A DNA stretch of 53,740 bases from JANQKX01 sp039028695 (lineage in GTDB: Bacteria > Pseudomonadota > Alphaproteobacteria > Kiloniellales > Kiloniellaceae): the NCBI GenBank assembly GCA_039028695.1, contig JBCCHN010000027.1, positions 1 to 53,740 on the forward strand, read 5' to 3'. Below the pieces are notes generated by a model. It did no database searches and was not told the DNA's origin. It saw nothing but the letters and a program-made list of their open reading frames with translations. Numbering within the stretch: position 1 is the first letter of the stretch; every line of letters begins with the position of its first letter. A program made the position numbers and the translations under genes. Shown here one piece after another: positions 31,472 to 39,856 of this stretch.

Positions 31472-32713
31472 TCACCCCGGATTGCTGGGAAGGGCTTGGC
31501 GCCAGGGTCGCACAACCGCATAGAGCAGCAGGGCGCCGATGGCAGAGGCCGCCAGCACCCAAGCGATGGGGCGGGCACTGCCATCGTGCATCAGGCCGAC
31601 CGCTAAGGCCCCCAAACTGCCGCCGCCCATCTCCAGAGCACCGAGCAAGGCCGCGGCAAAGCCGTAGCCCGCTCCGCCCACATCGAAGGCGCGGATCGGG
31701 GCGGTCGCCAGGACCAGGCCCAGGCCAAAGGCATAAAGAGACACTGCCACGGTCACAGTGGTGGGCGTCTGTTGCTGACCGGCGATCAGGATCCACAAAC
31801 TCAGGCCGCCTAAAGCGCAAAAGACCAATCCCCAGAACACCATAGCGTCGATGGAAAAGCGCCCGGCGAGGCGGTTGACGAGCAGGGATCCCAGGAAATA
31901 GGCGACAATGATGCCGGCGTAATAATAGCCATAACGTTCGGTCGGCACCTGAAGCGTGGTGATATAGAGGAAAGGCGCCGCCGTGATGAAGGCAAAAAGG
32001 CCGCTGAAGGTGATGGCGGTCAAACCGCAGTAGGCCATGTATCGGGGGTTTCTGAGAAGGGACAGATAGCCGGACATCATGCGGCGCGGATCGATGGCCC
32101 GCGGATCCGGCCGGGCCAGAGTCTCAGGCAGATGGCGCCATAAAAAGTAGCAGGCCACCACGATCAAGCCGGTCATAAGAAAAAAGTTGGAGCGCCAGCC
32201 GAACCAAACATGCATCTGGCCGCCGATCACCGGGCCCACGGCCGGCGCCACGGCGATGGCCATGCCGTAGGCTGCCAGGACCTTAACCGCGCCGGTTTCG
32301 CCATAGAGCTCGCGCACCACCGCGTATCCGATCACCGCCTCGGCGCAAGCGGTCAGGCCCTGGAAGGTACGGGCGATGATGAGGCTCTCAATGGAAAAGG
32401 CCAAGGCGCAGGCCAGGCTCGCTAGGCCGAAAGCGACCATGGCGCAAAGGATCACCGGCCGCCGTCCCACCCGCTCAGACAAGGGTCCGTAAAAGAGCTG
32501 GGCGATGGCAAAGCCGGCCAGGTTCAAGGTCATGGTGAGCTGAACCGTCATGGCGTCGCTGTCAAAGATATCTACCAAATGGGGCAGCGAGGGTGTGTAA
32601 AGGTCCGTGGAAAGGATCGAGGTTACGGATGCAAAGATCAGCAGCAGGGGGATGAAGAGGGGAACCGGGTCTCTGGGCTCCGTCGGGTGTGCTTCCTCCT
32701 CGCCCTGCGTCAT
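31472..32713 (-). CDS. Bcr/CflA-family MFS drug-resistance transporter
   Basis: A 413-residue inner-membrane proton antiporter with twelve hydrophobic helices. The signature STDLYTPSLPHLVDIF near residue 36, QLFYGPLSERVGRRPVIL near 71 (motif A of MFS) and ARTFQGLTACAEAVIGYAVV near 115 are those of the Bcr/CflA branch, which exports bicyclomycin, chloramphenicol and other compounds. ATG at 32713 is chosen because the 24 upstream residues in the same frame are charged and low in complexity. The real substrate is unknown. Confidence 0.9.
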   Translation of the reverse strand: MTQGEEEAHPTEPRDPVPLFIPLLLIFASVTSILSTDLYTPSLPHLVDIFDSDAMTVQLTMTLNLAGFAIAQLFYGPLSERVGRRPVILCAMVAFGLASLACALAFSIESLIIARTFQGLTACAEAVIGYAVVRELYGETGAVKVLAAYGMAIAVAPAVGPVIGGQMHVWFGWRSNFFLMTGLIVVACYFLWRHLPETLARPDPRAIDPRRMMSGYLSLLRNPRYMAYCGLTAITFSGLFAFITAAPFLYITTLQVPTERYGYYYAGIIVAYFLGSLLVNRLAGRFSIDAMVFWGLVFCALGGLSLWILIAGQQQTPTTVTVAVSLYAFGLGLVLATAPIRAFDVGGAGYGFAAALLGALEMGGGSLGALAVGLMHDGSARPIAWVLAASAIGALLLYAVVRPWRQALPSNPG

Positions 32714-33019
32714 CCTAAGCCTGCCCTGTTTCGATCCTTCGGAGCCCTCGCCTGTCTTATTAGCCGCGCATGGGCGGGCCGGCAAGCGGGGAGATCCTGT
32801 CGGAGGTCGTCGGTAACCGCTCTCGACCAGCGACGCCCTTGCCTAAAACGTCTAGGCCAATTTCTAATGTATTTTACTTTTATGTATAAGAATTATTACA
32901 TGAATATTAATTTAATTATTGAAAAAGCCCAAATTAAAAGTGGTAGAATATTAATAAAAGGTGTGCTAGCTTCATGAATGTTGACGATTTAATAATATTT
33001 ATATTTTTGGAGTATTTGA
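32714..33019. other. AT-rich upstream region of the GNAT-like gene
   Basis: Positions about 32860-33010 are far more AT-rich than the flanking DNA and hold the promoter of the next gene. A partial dyad (TGTATAAGAATTATTACA) lies at about 32882-32899, with matching outer TGTA and TACA. GGAG at 33009-33012 is the ribosome site. No gene is present. Confidence 0.5.
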
Positions 33020-33793
33020 GTGAGATCTTCCATATTGCTGTCGAAGTTTATTCGGGAATCCTTCGATGATCGGGATGTTGGTTGGCACTTTCTCTATCAC
33101 GCGGAAAAAGAAGTGGCTGCGGCGGGTATTACGCTCAGCCTGGAGCGAGATTTTGAGGCCTATGTGGCCACCAATCGGGAAAATCGAGATTCCTGGTTCG
33201 CGCCCATGCCCATGTTCAATCCCGACTATGGCGATCTGTCGCGGGCCTTCTGGATTAAGGGCGTGGATCAAAGGGGGCGCACCGTGGTGGTCCAAGCGGC
33301 TCGCTGTTTCGGGCTAACCGGTAGCAACCTGGCGGAGGCTATCGAAACCCTAGAGATATTTTATGACGATCCCTCGGCATCCGCTGCACCATTGGAAAGC
33401 TGTAGCTGCGATGCCCCCTCGGCAAGCCGCATGGGCGGCACCATCTGTTATTCGGGTGGGGGTTGGTATCACCGAGATCATCGGGGCCGCCATTTTTCCA
33501 GCTTGATGCCCCGAATATCGCGAGTCATGGCCCTGTTATTATGGAATACCCATTACACCGTCAGCTTTATCGAAAAGCCCTTGGTGGACCGCGGCGTCGT
33601 CGCGCGCTATGGCTACCGAAACGTGGAGCCGGGCATCGAATGGCGTAACGCCAAATCCGAGCCGCGCTTGTCTTTATATTTGGTTTGGATGGACCGTTGC
33701 GAGCTCTTGTGGGGGCTCTGCCAGTCTATGGAATTAACGGGAGAAGTCCGGGCGCAACCTCGGAGACCGAAATTAAAGCAGGTCGCCCGTTAG
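33020..33793 (+). CDS. Orphan protein with a GNAT-like core
   Basis: A 257-residue soluble protein not recognised as a named family. Residues about 135-200 resemble an acyltransferase fold: CYSGGGWYHRDHRGRHFSSL (an RGxxxS turn like the acyl-CoA motif), then a helix (MPRISRVMALLLWN), a strand (YTVSFIEKPL) and RGVVARYGYRNVEPG. A Cys cluster (ESCSCDAPS) precedes it. The N-terminal half contains FWIKGVDQRGRTVVVQAARCF, which could be an earlier strand pair. GTG at 33020 has GGAG 7 nt upstream. Its 3' end overlaps the convergent neighbour by 68 bp. N-acylation is a possibility only. Confidence 0.6.
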   Translation: MRSSILLSKFIRESFDDRDVGWHFLYHAEKEVAAAGITLSLERDFEAYVATNRENRDSWFAPMPMFNPDYGDLSRAFWIKGVDQRGRTVVVQAARCFGLTGSNLAEAIETLEIFYDDPSASAAPLESCSCDAPSASRMGGTICYSGGGWYHRDHRGRHFSSLMPRISRVMALLLWNTHYTVSFIEKPLVDRGVVARYGYRNVEPGIEWRNAKSEPRLSLYLVWMDRCELLWGLCQSMELTGEVRAQPRRPKLKQVAR

Positions 33794-34583
33794 CTAGCCT
33801 GGCCGGCAATACCACCCGGTCATACTGGACCCGGCTGAAATAGGATTGGCTTTCCGCATCTTGGATGATGCAATCGATGAGGTCCCGGCGGGCCTCGTCA
33901 TGCTGAAAAACCGTGCGGTAATGAGACGCGGTCCAATTGGTGTAGTCGTAGTCCGGCTGCTCCCGATCACAACGGGTGCCCAGAGCCTCCTCAGGCCAGC
34001 TCTTGCCGCAACGGTTTCTGAAGCCATCCCCGATGTAGGCGTAGCGCAAGCTATCGTCCCGTTCATCGTGCTTTAGGATGATGGCCCGATCCAACAGGCT
34101 GAGTTCTTCCAGGGAGGTCAGAAAAACATTGCTGATCTCGCCACGGTGCTTTTGCCATGAGCGCACCACATGGGCTAGGCGCGAGCAATCCTCGTGCAGC
34201 GGTGAGACCTTTTGAGAGCGAAAGCGCGACAGGCGCATTACATTGGTTTGCCTCAAGCTCAAGCAGGCTTCTTCTATCCGCTCGCGCGCCGCATGGGGAT
34301 CGGCAAAAGTCTCGCGCATGATCCAGGTATCGCTGATCATCACGATGGTAAATTCCTGAGCCGGGCGATGGCACAAAAGCTCCCACGCCAACCACAGGGA
34401 CTGAGGATTAGTGGTGCGCACATGCCAAACCAGGCACGGCACCTGAGAATTTCCGTAAATTCTCGCCTGGGTCGCCACGCCCCGGGTGCTATCCATTTGG
34501 ATGCGCCTGATCAGATCTTCCAGTCCAAGATCCACTTTGATGTTCTTCCTATAAGGCCGCGCAAACACGTCAGCCTTCGCCAT
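33726..34583 (-). CDS. Orphan protein, possibly with a C-terminal PAS-like domain
   Basis: A 285-residue protein without a clear family. The middle (residues about 55-130) has PCLVWHVRTTNPQSLWLAWE and EFTIVMISDTWIMRETFADP. The last 100 residues run RYAYIGDGFRNRCGKSW, then YDYTNWTASHYRTVFQHDEA and FSRVQYDRVVLPARLANGRP followed by ALISVSEV. That strand-turn-strand ending with a conserved-looking Pro and Gly-Arg-Pro resembles PAS_5-type sensor domains of alphaproteobacteria. It overlaps the GNAT-like gene tail to tail. No signal peptide or membrane helix is present. Sensor function is a guess from the fold pattern. Confidence 0.6.
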   Translation of the reverse strand: MAKADVFARPYRKNIKVDLGLEDLIRRIQMDSTRGVATQARIYGNSQVPCLVWHVRTTNPQSLWLAWELLCHRPAQEFTIVMISDTWIMRETFADPHAARERIEEACLSLRQTNVMRLSRFRSQKVSPLHEDCSRLAHVVRSWQKHRGEISNVFLTSLEELSLLDRAIILKHDERDDSLRYAYIGDGFRNRCGKSWPEEALGTRCDREQPDYDYTNWTASHYRTVFQHDEARRDLIDCIIQDAESQSYFSRVQYDRVVLPARLANGRPALISVSEVAPGLLPLIP

Positions 34584-35132
34584 CCACTTGTTTGGTAAAT
34601 ACTAGATGAAAAGGAACTTAAAGCAATAGATTAAGATAAAGAATTATTTCGGAATCCGACCTGAGCGGGCAAACGGCGCTTTTGACCGTAATAATACAAA
34701 GTCTTCGATGTCGTTTTCCGATTTTTTTTGTCATCGAAATAGCCTTCAAGATTTCTCCGAAGAACATCCTCTGAAAGAGGCGCCGCGCCAAAAATTAGCG
34801 CTCGAGGTCGCAACATAAATGATCGATTCAGTTGGGTGTCGATGGACGAGAAGGCGGACAGGTTGTTCCATTGTCAGGACCAACGTGCGGCGGATTCTTA
34901 GGCTGTGCTAAGCGACGGGCCTGCGCAAGGTTGTTGGATGGATCGCAGTTCTTGGCTAGGGTGGGCTTATAGCGGTTAAGGCGCATTTCTTATGGTTTTT
35001 TGACTGCAATTGCCTTTCGTTTTTTTCTACCGGTGGTATCCTCCTCGCCAGAGACGCAGGACTGTTATTGATGTCCTATTTCTTTCCAACTGTTCTGTGA
35101 TTTTCCAACGCCTTAAAAGAGGAGAAAATTCC
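34584..35132. other. Intergenic region, nothing firmly supported
   Basis: A 61-codon minus-strand frame at 34631-34816 could encode a basic, Lys- and Arg-rich peptide, but it has no known pattern or good ribosome site and is not called. The right end carries AAAGAGGAG at 35116-35124, the ribosome site of the next gene. Confidence 0.5.
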
Positions 35133-35642
35133 ATGAAAATCTTGATCCCATTCATTGCGGCTTGTTTGATGTCGCTACCGGCTATGGCGCGGGATATCAC
35201 CTCCGAGGTTCAGTACCACAAGGATATCAAAGTTCTGTTTTCCCCCAACGCTGATAAGTGTGGCTTTAAGGACGAAGCCCCTTTTATGGAGTTGGCGAAG
35301 GAACAGCTCGACAAGATGGACGTCCCCTATAATCCCGACGGTCTGACGACGGTGGTGATTAATATCACCGCCAGTGCCGGCGGCTTCTTGGACCAAAGCT
35401 GCATCGCCTATGCATCCTTGCGCCTGCAGGTGGATTTCAAGTCGAATTTCTTTAACCAGAACGCCTACGAGGGCGAAGACACCATTATGGTGATCATGTC
35501 CGAGCGGGATTACACCTTCCCCATGGTGTTTTACCAAAGCGGCACGGTTTACCCCTCGAGCCACCTGGAGATGATCGACAAGACCAAAGAGCAGCTCACC
35601 ATTCTGTTCGATGGACTGGCGGCCTTGAGGCGGCAGCAATAA
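35133..35642 (+). CDS. Secreted protein of unknown function
   Basis: A 169-residue protein with a clear signal peptide (MKILIPFIAACLMSLPAMA, cleavage after AMA), so it is periplasmic. The mature part has a regular strand-rich look (LTTVVINITASAGGFLDQSC; ASLRLQVDFKSNFF) and two Cys that could pair. No family was recognised. ATG 35133 has a strong AAAGAGGAG ribosome site; the open frame further upstream does not. It ends at a shared terminator facing the Rieske operon. Confidence 0.75.
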   Translation: MKILIPFIAACLMSLPAMARDITSEVQYHKDIKVLFSPNADKCGFKDEAPFMELAKEQLDKMDVPYNPDGLTTVVINITASAGGFLDQSCIAYASLRLQVDFKSNFFNQNAYEGEDTIMVIMSERDYTFPMVFYQSGTVYPSSHLEMIDKTKEQLTILFDGLAALRRQQ

Positions 35643-35682
35643 AGCGCGGCGCCAAAGGCCGTTAGGGCCTTTAAAGACCAGC

Positions 35683-35709
35683 GGGCGAACCTTTGGGTTC
35701 GCCCGTTTA
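35683..35709. terminator. Intrinsic terminator between convergent units
   Basis: A perfect 10-bp stem (CGGGCGAACC with GGTTCGCCCG) and a 4-nt TTTG loop, followed by TTTA on the plus strand. It lies between the secreted-protein gene and the convergent Rieske ferredoxin gene. The T-run is short. Confidence 0.75.
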
Positions 35710-35719
35710 CCTTTCGCGG

Positions 35720-36043
35720 TTAGGCTTTGATATAGATCTGCCCGTCTTCCACCCTGACCGGATAGGTTTTAAGGTCCTCACAGACCGGCGGGCTTTTAGC
35801 TTTGCCGGTGGGAATGTGAAAGCGGCCCTGGTGTAGCGGGCACTCGATGATCTCATCGATCACCAGGCCGTCGGCCAGCTCGGCGACCTCGTGGGTGCAA
35901 ATGCCGTCGGTGGCGTAAAATCCGGATACCGTGTTGTAGACCGCGAAAATCCGCTCGCCCAGCTCAAAGCGAATGACATCTTCTTCATCGATATCGTCGC
36001 AAGGGCCAACCAGGTGCCAGTCATTTTCAGGGGGCTCGGTCAT
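35720..36043 (-). CDS. Rieske [2Fe-2S] ferredoxin (MocE-like)
   Basis: A 107-residue soluble Rieske ferredoxin. The cluster ligands are intact: CTHEVAELADG near residue 49 (Cys and His) and CPLHQGRFHIPTGKA near 68 (Cys and His). This length and pattern match ferredoxins that feed electrons to oxygenases. It is 59 bp downstream of a membrane desaturase-type gene on the same strand, like the MocE/MocD pair of rhizopine catabolism, so it probably donates electrons to that enzyme. A reductase gene is not seen here and may be shared from elsewhere. Confidence 0.92.
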   Translation of the reverse strand: MTEPPENDWHLVGPCDDIDEEDVIRFELGERIFAVYNTVSGFYATDGICTHEVAELADGLVIDEIIECPLHQGRFHIPTGKAKSPPVCEDLKTYPVRVEDGQIYIKA

Positions 36044-36102
36044 GAAGATCTCCCGGGTCCTTTTTGCGGGGATTTGAAGAATGCCTTGTAGGGTCGAAAA
36101 GT

Positions 36103-37092
36103 TCAGTATTGGCTGGCGGCTTGACGGATGGTGGCAGCCTTTGTGTTGCGGCCCAGGCTGCGCCGGATCACCACGCCCACGACCTCTAGATTGGTGCGTA
36201 TAAAGCCGGGGTCGGGCTCTGGCAACTGATCTTTGATCGCCCCGTTGAGGGCGGGCAGGGCATGGAACGGCACCATGGGATAGAGGTGGTGCTCAATGTG
36301 GTGGTTCATATTCATATAGAGGAAGCGGCCCAGCCAAGTGGTCCGGCAGGAGCGGGTCGACTTGGTGATATCGTGCTGATCCTCCTGCATTTCCACATGC
36401 TGAATGAGGGTGACCAAGAGCATGAAGGGGGCGCCGATCAACCGCGGTATGAGCAGGAAGTAAAGCGGCCAGGTCCAGGCAAAGGCGATGCTCAATCCGG
36501 CCAGCCCTAGGTAAAAAGCAAGAAAGGCCCGTGCGCCCCATTTGAGTTTGGGGAGTTCGCTGGCGGGCGTGAATTCCTTGATCTCCTGATTAAAGAGCCC
36601 CAGCGCATTGCGTGGCAAAATCTTTGCTTCGTAGAGATATTGCCCGAGGCCGCTGATCTCCATGAACCAGCCCTTTAAGGTCAGGGGCGTGTGAAAGGTG
36701 ATCTGCGCATCCTTAGCCCGGATCCAGGTATAGGTGTGGTGCCGAGCATGGGCATAACGGCGGTGATTGGGCTCCTCAAAATAAATCAGTGACGAGATCC
36801 AAAAGAATGTCTCGTTGATCCAACGGGTGCGAAACGCCGTGCCGTGGGCACACTCATGGGAAAGGGCATAGGACGGCAGCGTCAGAACAATGCCATAGAG
36901 TATCATGGCAGGCACGAGCCACCAGGTCCCAAAGGAGCCATAGAGCAGGATCCCGGTGACGCTCAGGCCGATGATCCAAAGCGACACCCAAGTCAAACCC
37001 GCCCGGTCATTGCGCCGCATCAAGGCTTTTAGGCTTTTTTTATCCAATTTTATATTCGAGGAAGCGGCGTTAGTTGCCATTACTTCAGACAT
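36103..37092 (-). CDS. Fatty-acid-desaturase-family membrane oxygenase (MocD-like)
   Basis: A 329-residue membrane di-iron enzyme. The three His boxes are intact: HECAHG near residue 80, HARHHTY near 118 and NHHIEHHLYP near 268. Hydrophobic helices lie around residues 30-70 and 185-225. It belongs to the group that desaturates or hydroxylates chains or hydrocarbon-like substrates. With the Rieske ferredoxin downstream it forms a two-component oxygenase resembling MocDE. ATG 37092 with AGAGGA upstream is chosen; the frame runs further upstream through a basic stretch with no membrane character. The substrate is unknown. Confidence 0.92.
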   Translation of the reverse strand: MSEVMATNAASSNIKLDKKSLKALMRRNDRAGLTWVSLWIIGLSVTGILLYGSFGTWWLVPAMILYGIVLTLPSYALSHECAHGTAFRTRWINETFFWISSLIYFEEPNHRRYAHARHHTYTWIRAKDAQITFHTPLTLKGWFMEISGLGQYLYEAKILPRNALGLFNQEIKEFTPASELPKLKWGARAFLAFYLGLAGLSIAFAWTWPLYFLLIPRLIGAPFMLLVTLIQHVEMQEDQHDITKSTRSCRTTWLGRFLYMNMNHHIEHHLYPMVPFHALPALNGAIKDQLPEPDPGFIRTNLEVVGVVIRRSLGRNTKAATIRQAASQY

Positions 37093-37145
37093 GGCAGTCA
37101 AGTCCTCTTTATGGGACCGGTGAAGGAATTTCGCGGGGTGTGTGC

Positions 37146-37919
37146 CTAAGCGCGGTAACTTGGCTCTTCCTCGTCGAGAATGGCCATTAACTCGCGAAAA
37201 TGCAGCTCGGAGAGATTGCTGTATTCTTCCCACTGCTGAGCTGTTTTTTCTGCGACCTCAGAGTCTACGATTCGCAGTTCCTTTTGCGTCATATAAGCCG
37301 AGACCAGGGTTTCGCAGGCCCGCTCCAGGTAATAAAGGGTGTCAAAGGCCTGTGCCACGCTGGGTCCGATCACCATGACTCCATGGTTGCCCATCATCAT
37401 GACCGACTTGTTGCCGAAGTTACGGCAGACACGGTCGCCCTCATCGCCCAGGGCCATGCCCTCAAAACCGTCATCCACGGCGATGCGGTTAAAAAAGCGC
37501 ATGGTGTTTTGGTCGATGGGGTAGATGGTGCTGTCCTTTAGGGACGCGAGCACGGTTGCATATTTCGGATGGAGGTGAAGGGCACAACGGGCATGAGGCA
37601 CTGCTCGATGGACCGCGCCGTGCAAAGACCAGGCGGAAGCATCGGGCGCGTCCGGTCGGTTCAAGGTGTTGGGGTCGTTGGCATCCAACAGCAGCAGCTC
37701 ACTGGCTTTGACGCGCGAGAAATGGCGGCCGTTGGGATTGCACAAAAACTGGCTGCCATCATTCGAGACCGCCAAGCTGAAATGATTGGCCGTTGCCTCG
37801 TGCAGGTTATAGCGAGCAGCCCACCGGAAGGCTGCTGCCAATTCCACACGGTCCTGCTGATGATCCATCTCTTCTGAGGGATTGTTGAGGGGGGTGATGT
37901 TGGGCGTATTCATATCCAT
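37146..37919 (-). CDS. Class II aldolase/adducin-family protein
   Basis: A 257-residue protein of the class II aldolase/adducin fold, zinc enzymes that cleave or form C-C bonds or act on sugar phosphates. Family marks are LAAAFRWAARYNLHEATANH near residue 26, HLHPKYATVLAS near 115 (the paired metal His) and MGNHGVMVIG near 178. The catalytic type cannot be told. It is first in the minus-strand operon with the desaturase and Rieske genes, divergent from a LysR regulator. Either ATG 37919 or 37913 fits the GAGG upstream. Confidence 0.88.
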   Translation of the reverse strand: MDMNTPNITPLNNPSEEMDHQQDRVELAAAFRWAARYNLHEATANHFSLAVSNDGSQFLCNPNGRHFSRVKASELLLLDANDPNTLNRPDAPDASAWSLHGAVHRAVPHARCALHLHPKYATVLASLKDSTIYPIDQNTMRFFNRIAVDDGFEGMALGDEGDRVCRNFGNKSVMMMGNHGVMVIGPSVAQAFDTLYYLERACETLVSAYMTQKELRIVDSEVAEKTAQQWEEYSNLSELHFRELMAILDEEEPSYRA

Positions 37920-38072
37920 ATCCTCAGCCTTTATTGGCCACCATATTCCGACCCTGAACAACGTCTTGTCCGTCCCGAGCCGATGGGAAATAAAAGCGAT
38001 AATACCGTTAGCTTGGCAAACGACAAATTTTGGGTCAAATTATAAGTAAAAGTAATGGCAGGGTTTTAGGAC

Positions 38073-38966
38073 ATGAAAGGGCCGGTCCAAAAGCGCATGC
38101 CGCCGCTGAATTGGCTGCGGTCATTCGAGGCGGCGGCGCGCAATTTGAGCTTTACCACGGCGGCAGCCGAGCTATTCATCACCCAATCGGCGGTCAGCCA
38201 GCAAGTGCGCCTGCTGGAAGGCTTTTTGGGCCAGGCTTTGTTCTTGAGGGGGCAACGAGGCCTGCGGCTAACCGAATCTGGCCGGAACTATCTGCCCTTT
38301 GTGCGCAATGCCTTCCATGTATTGGAGGAGGGAACCCAGAGCTTTCTCGGGTTCGGCGATCAGGAATACCTTCACATTAAGGCCAACAATGCTTTTTGTA
38401 CCTTTTGGCTGATGCCTCACCTGGGGGAATTTCTGGCGGCCAACCCGGGCCTTAGGGTGCATGTGACCACGGCCCTGACGGACATGGATTATGAAGGCTC
38501 CCTCGCTAGCGTTGAAATTCGCTACGGTCGTGGTGAGTGGTATGGGGATGAGGCCCGGCTGTTGAAGCCGGTGATGCTTCGGCCCGTCTGTGCGCCAGAA
38601 GTGGCGGCGCGAATTGAAGGCGGGGCGGATTTGGCGCAGGAGTCAATCCTCCACCTGGTGGGGCTGGGCGATGGTTGGGACTATTGGGCCGAGGCGGCGG
38701 GCCGCACGGATCTAAAAGGCCTTAACGGACACTTTTTTAGCACTTTTGTTTTGGCCTACGAAATGGCAAAGCAGGGTGAAGGCATTGCCTTAGGGCATGA
38801 TATATTGGTGGCTGAACATCTAAAGCGGGGCGATCTGGTTTATCCCATCGACCTGCCGGTTCGAGGGCGCGATAACTACTATCTCATCGTTACGGGCCGA
38901 GAGCATGCCAATCCGGCGGTGACGCTTTTCAGCGATTGGATCATGAATCGATTGCCACCCGTTTAG
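38073..38966 (+). CDS. LysR-family regulator (GcvA-like)
   Basis: A 297-residue transcription regulator. The N-terminal winged helix-turn-helix reads PPLNWLRSFEAAARNLSFTT, continuing with QSAVSQQVRLLEGFLGQALF, the GcvA branch of LysR proteins. The C-terminal effector domain includes VEIRYGRGEWYGDEARLLKP and the GEGIALGHDILV stretch. It is divergent from the aldolase/desaturase/Rieske operon across 153 bp and most likely controls it. The hydrolase gene follows after 17 bp and may be in the same transcript. Confidence 0.94.
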   Translation: MKGPVQKRMPPLNWLRSFEAAARNLSFTTAAAELFITQSAVSQQVRLLEGFLGQALFLRGQRGLRLTESGRNYLPFVRNAFHVLEEGTQSFLGFGDQEYLHIKANNAFCTFWLMPHLGEFLAANPGLRVHVTTALTDMDYEGSLASVEIRYGRGEWYGDEARLLKPVMLRPVCAPEVAARIEGGADLAQESILHLVGLGDGWDYWAEAAGRTDLKGLNGHFFSTFVLAYEMAKQGEGIALGHDILVAEHLKRGDLVYPIDLPVRGRDNYYLIVTGREHANPAVTLFSDWIMNRLPPV

Positions 38967-38983
38967 AAAGGGAAACAGGTAAA

Positions 38984-39856
38984 GTGCCGAAAATCGACGC
39001 CAGGGGGCTCTCACTCTATTACGAATTAGATGGCCCCGAGGGCGCGCCTGTTATCGTGCTGACCAGGGGATTGGGCTCCCAGATCATCGAATGGCCCAAA
39101 GCGCTGTCGCAAGGTTTGGCCGGCGCTGGATTCCGGGTGCTGCAATACGACAATCGGGATGCGGGGCTGTCGGAAAAACTGGGACCTTGCGAGACGCCGG
39201 ACAGTCCACCACCGGCGATCTATAGCGTCTACGACATGGCCGCTGATTTGGTCGGCATGTTGGAAGCCCTGGAGATCGATCGTGCGCACCTCTTCGGGAT
39301 TTCCATGGGGGGCATGATCTCCCAGGTGGCGGCAGCGGATTATCCCACGCGGGTGCGCAGCCTCATATCGGTCATGTCCTCGGCGGGGGAGGCTCATTCG
39401 ATCCAGGGTCCCAAGGAGGCCATGAATGCCCTCTTCGAACCCTGGCCGGCGATGCAAGACCGTGAGGGGGCGATTGCAAAAATGGCCCGTGACGCCGCTA
39501 TCTACGGCAGCCCGGTATTTTTAAAGACGGCGGCGGAGCACCGGAGCGAGGCCGAGGCGGTGGTCGCGCGCTGTTATTGTCCCGGTGGCATTGCGCGGCA
39601 GCGCTCGGCCATGGAAAATAGCGGCTCGCGAGTCCACCTTTTGCCGCAAATTCGTTGCCCCACCTTGGTGATTCACGGTGACCGGGACCCCCTCATACCC
39701 TTGGCAACCGGTGAAAAGGCGGCTCGGATCATTCCTGGTGCGACGATGAAATGTTTTGCGGGGATGGCCCATGATCTACCCGGGCCCTTGATGCCGCAAA
39801 TGGTCGAAGTGGTGGTGGCCCACTGTCGAAAGGCAGATGCCGTTGGTGCCGCTTAG
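38984..39856 (+). CDS. Alpha/beta-hydrolase
   Basis: A 290-residue hydrolase of the alpha/beta fold. The nucleophile Ser is in LFGISMGGM near residue 104, the acid in VIHGDRDPLIPL near 232 and the His in FAGMAHDLPGP near 260. The N terminus (IDARGLSLYYELDG) starts the core beta sheet. GTG at 38984 is preferred because an ATG at 38936 would overlap the LysR gene by 31 bp and add a stretch without beta-sheet character. The ester, lactone or other substrate is unknown. Its stop shares three bases with the stop of the convergent tag gene. Confidence 0.88.
   Translation: MPKIDARGLSLYYELDGPEGAPVIVLTRGLGSQIIEWPKALSQGLAGAGFRVLQYDNRDAGLSEKLGPCETPDSPPPAIYSVYDMAADLVGMLEALEIDRAHLFGISMGGMISQVAAADYPTRVRSLISVMSSAGEAHSIQGPKEAMNALFEPWPAMQDREGAIAKMARDAAIYGSPVFLKTAAEHRSEAEAVVARCYCPGGIARQRSAMENSGSRVHLLPQIRCPTLVIHGDRDPLIPLATGEKAARIIPGATMKCFAGMAHDLPGPLMPQMVEVVVAHCRKADAVGAA

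Noticed and set aside
32882..32899. A lux-box-like dyad upstream of the GNAT-like gene
   Set aside because: Only the outer four bases of each arm match, in a very AT-rich region where such dyads arise by chance; no LuxR-type protein is encoded nearby.
34631..34816. A 61-codon minus-strand frame between the PAS-like gene and the secreted protein
   Set aside because: There is no recognisable pattern or convincing ribosome site, and the basic product could arise by chance.
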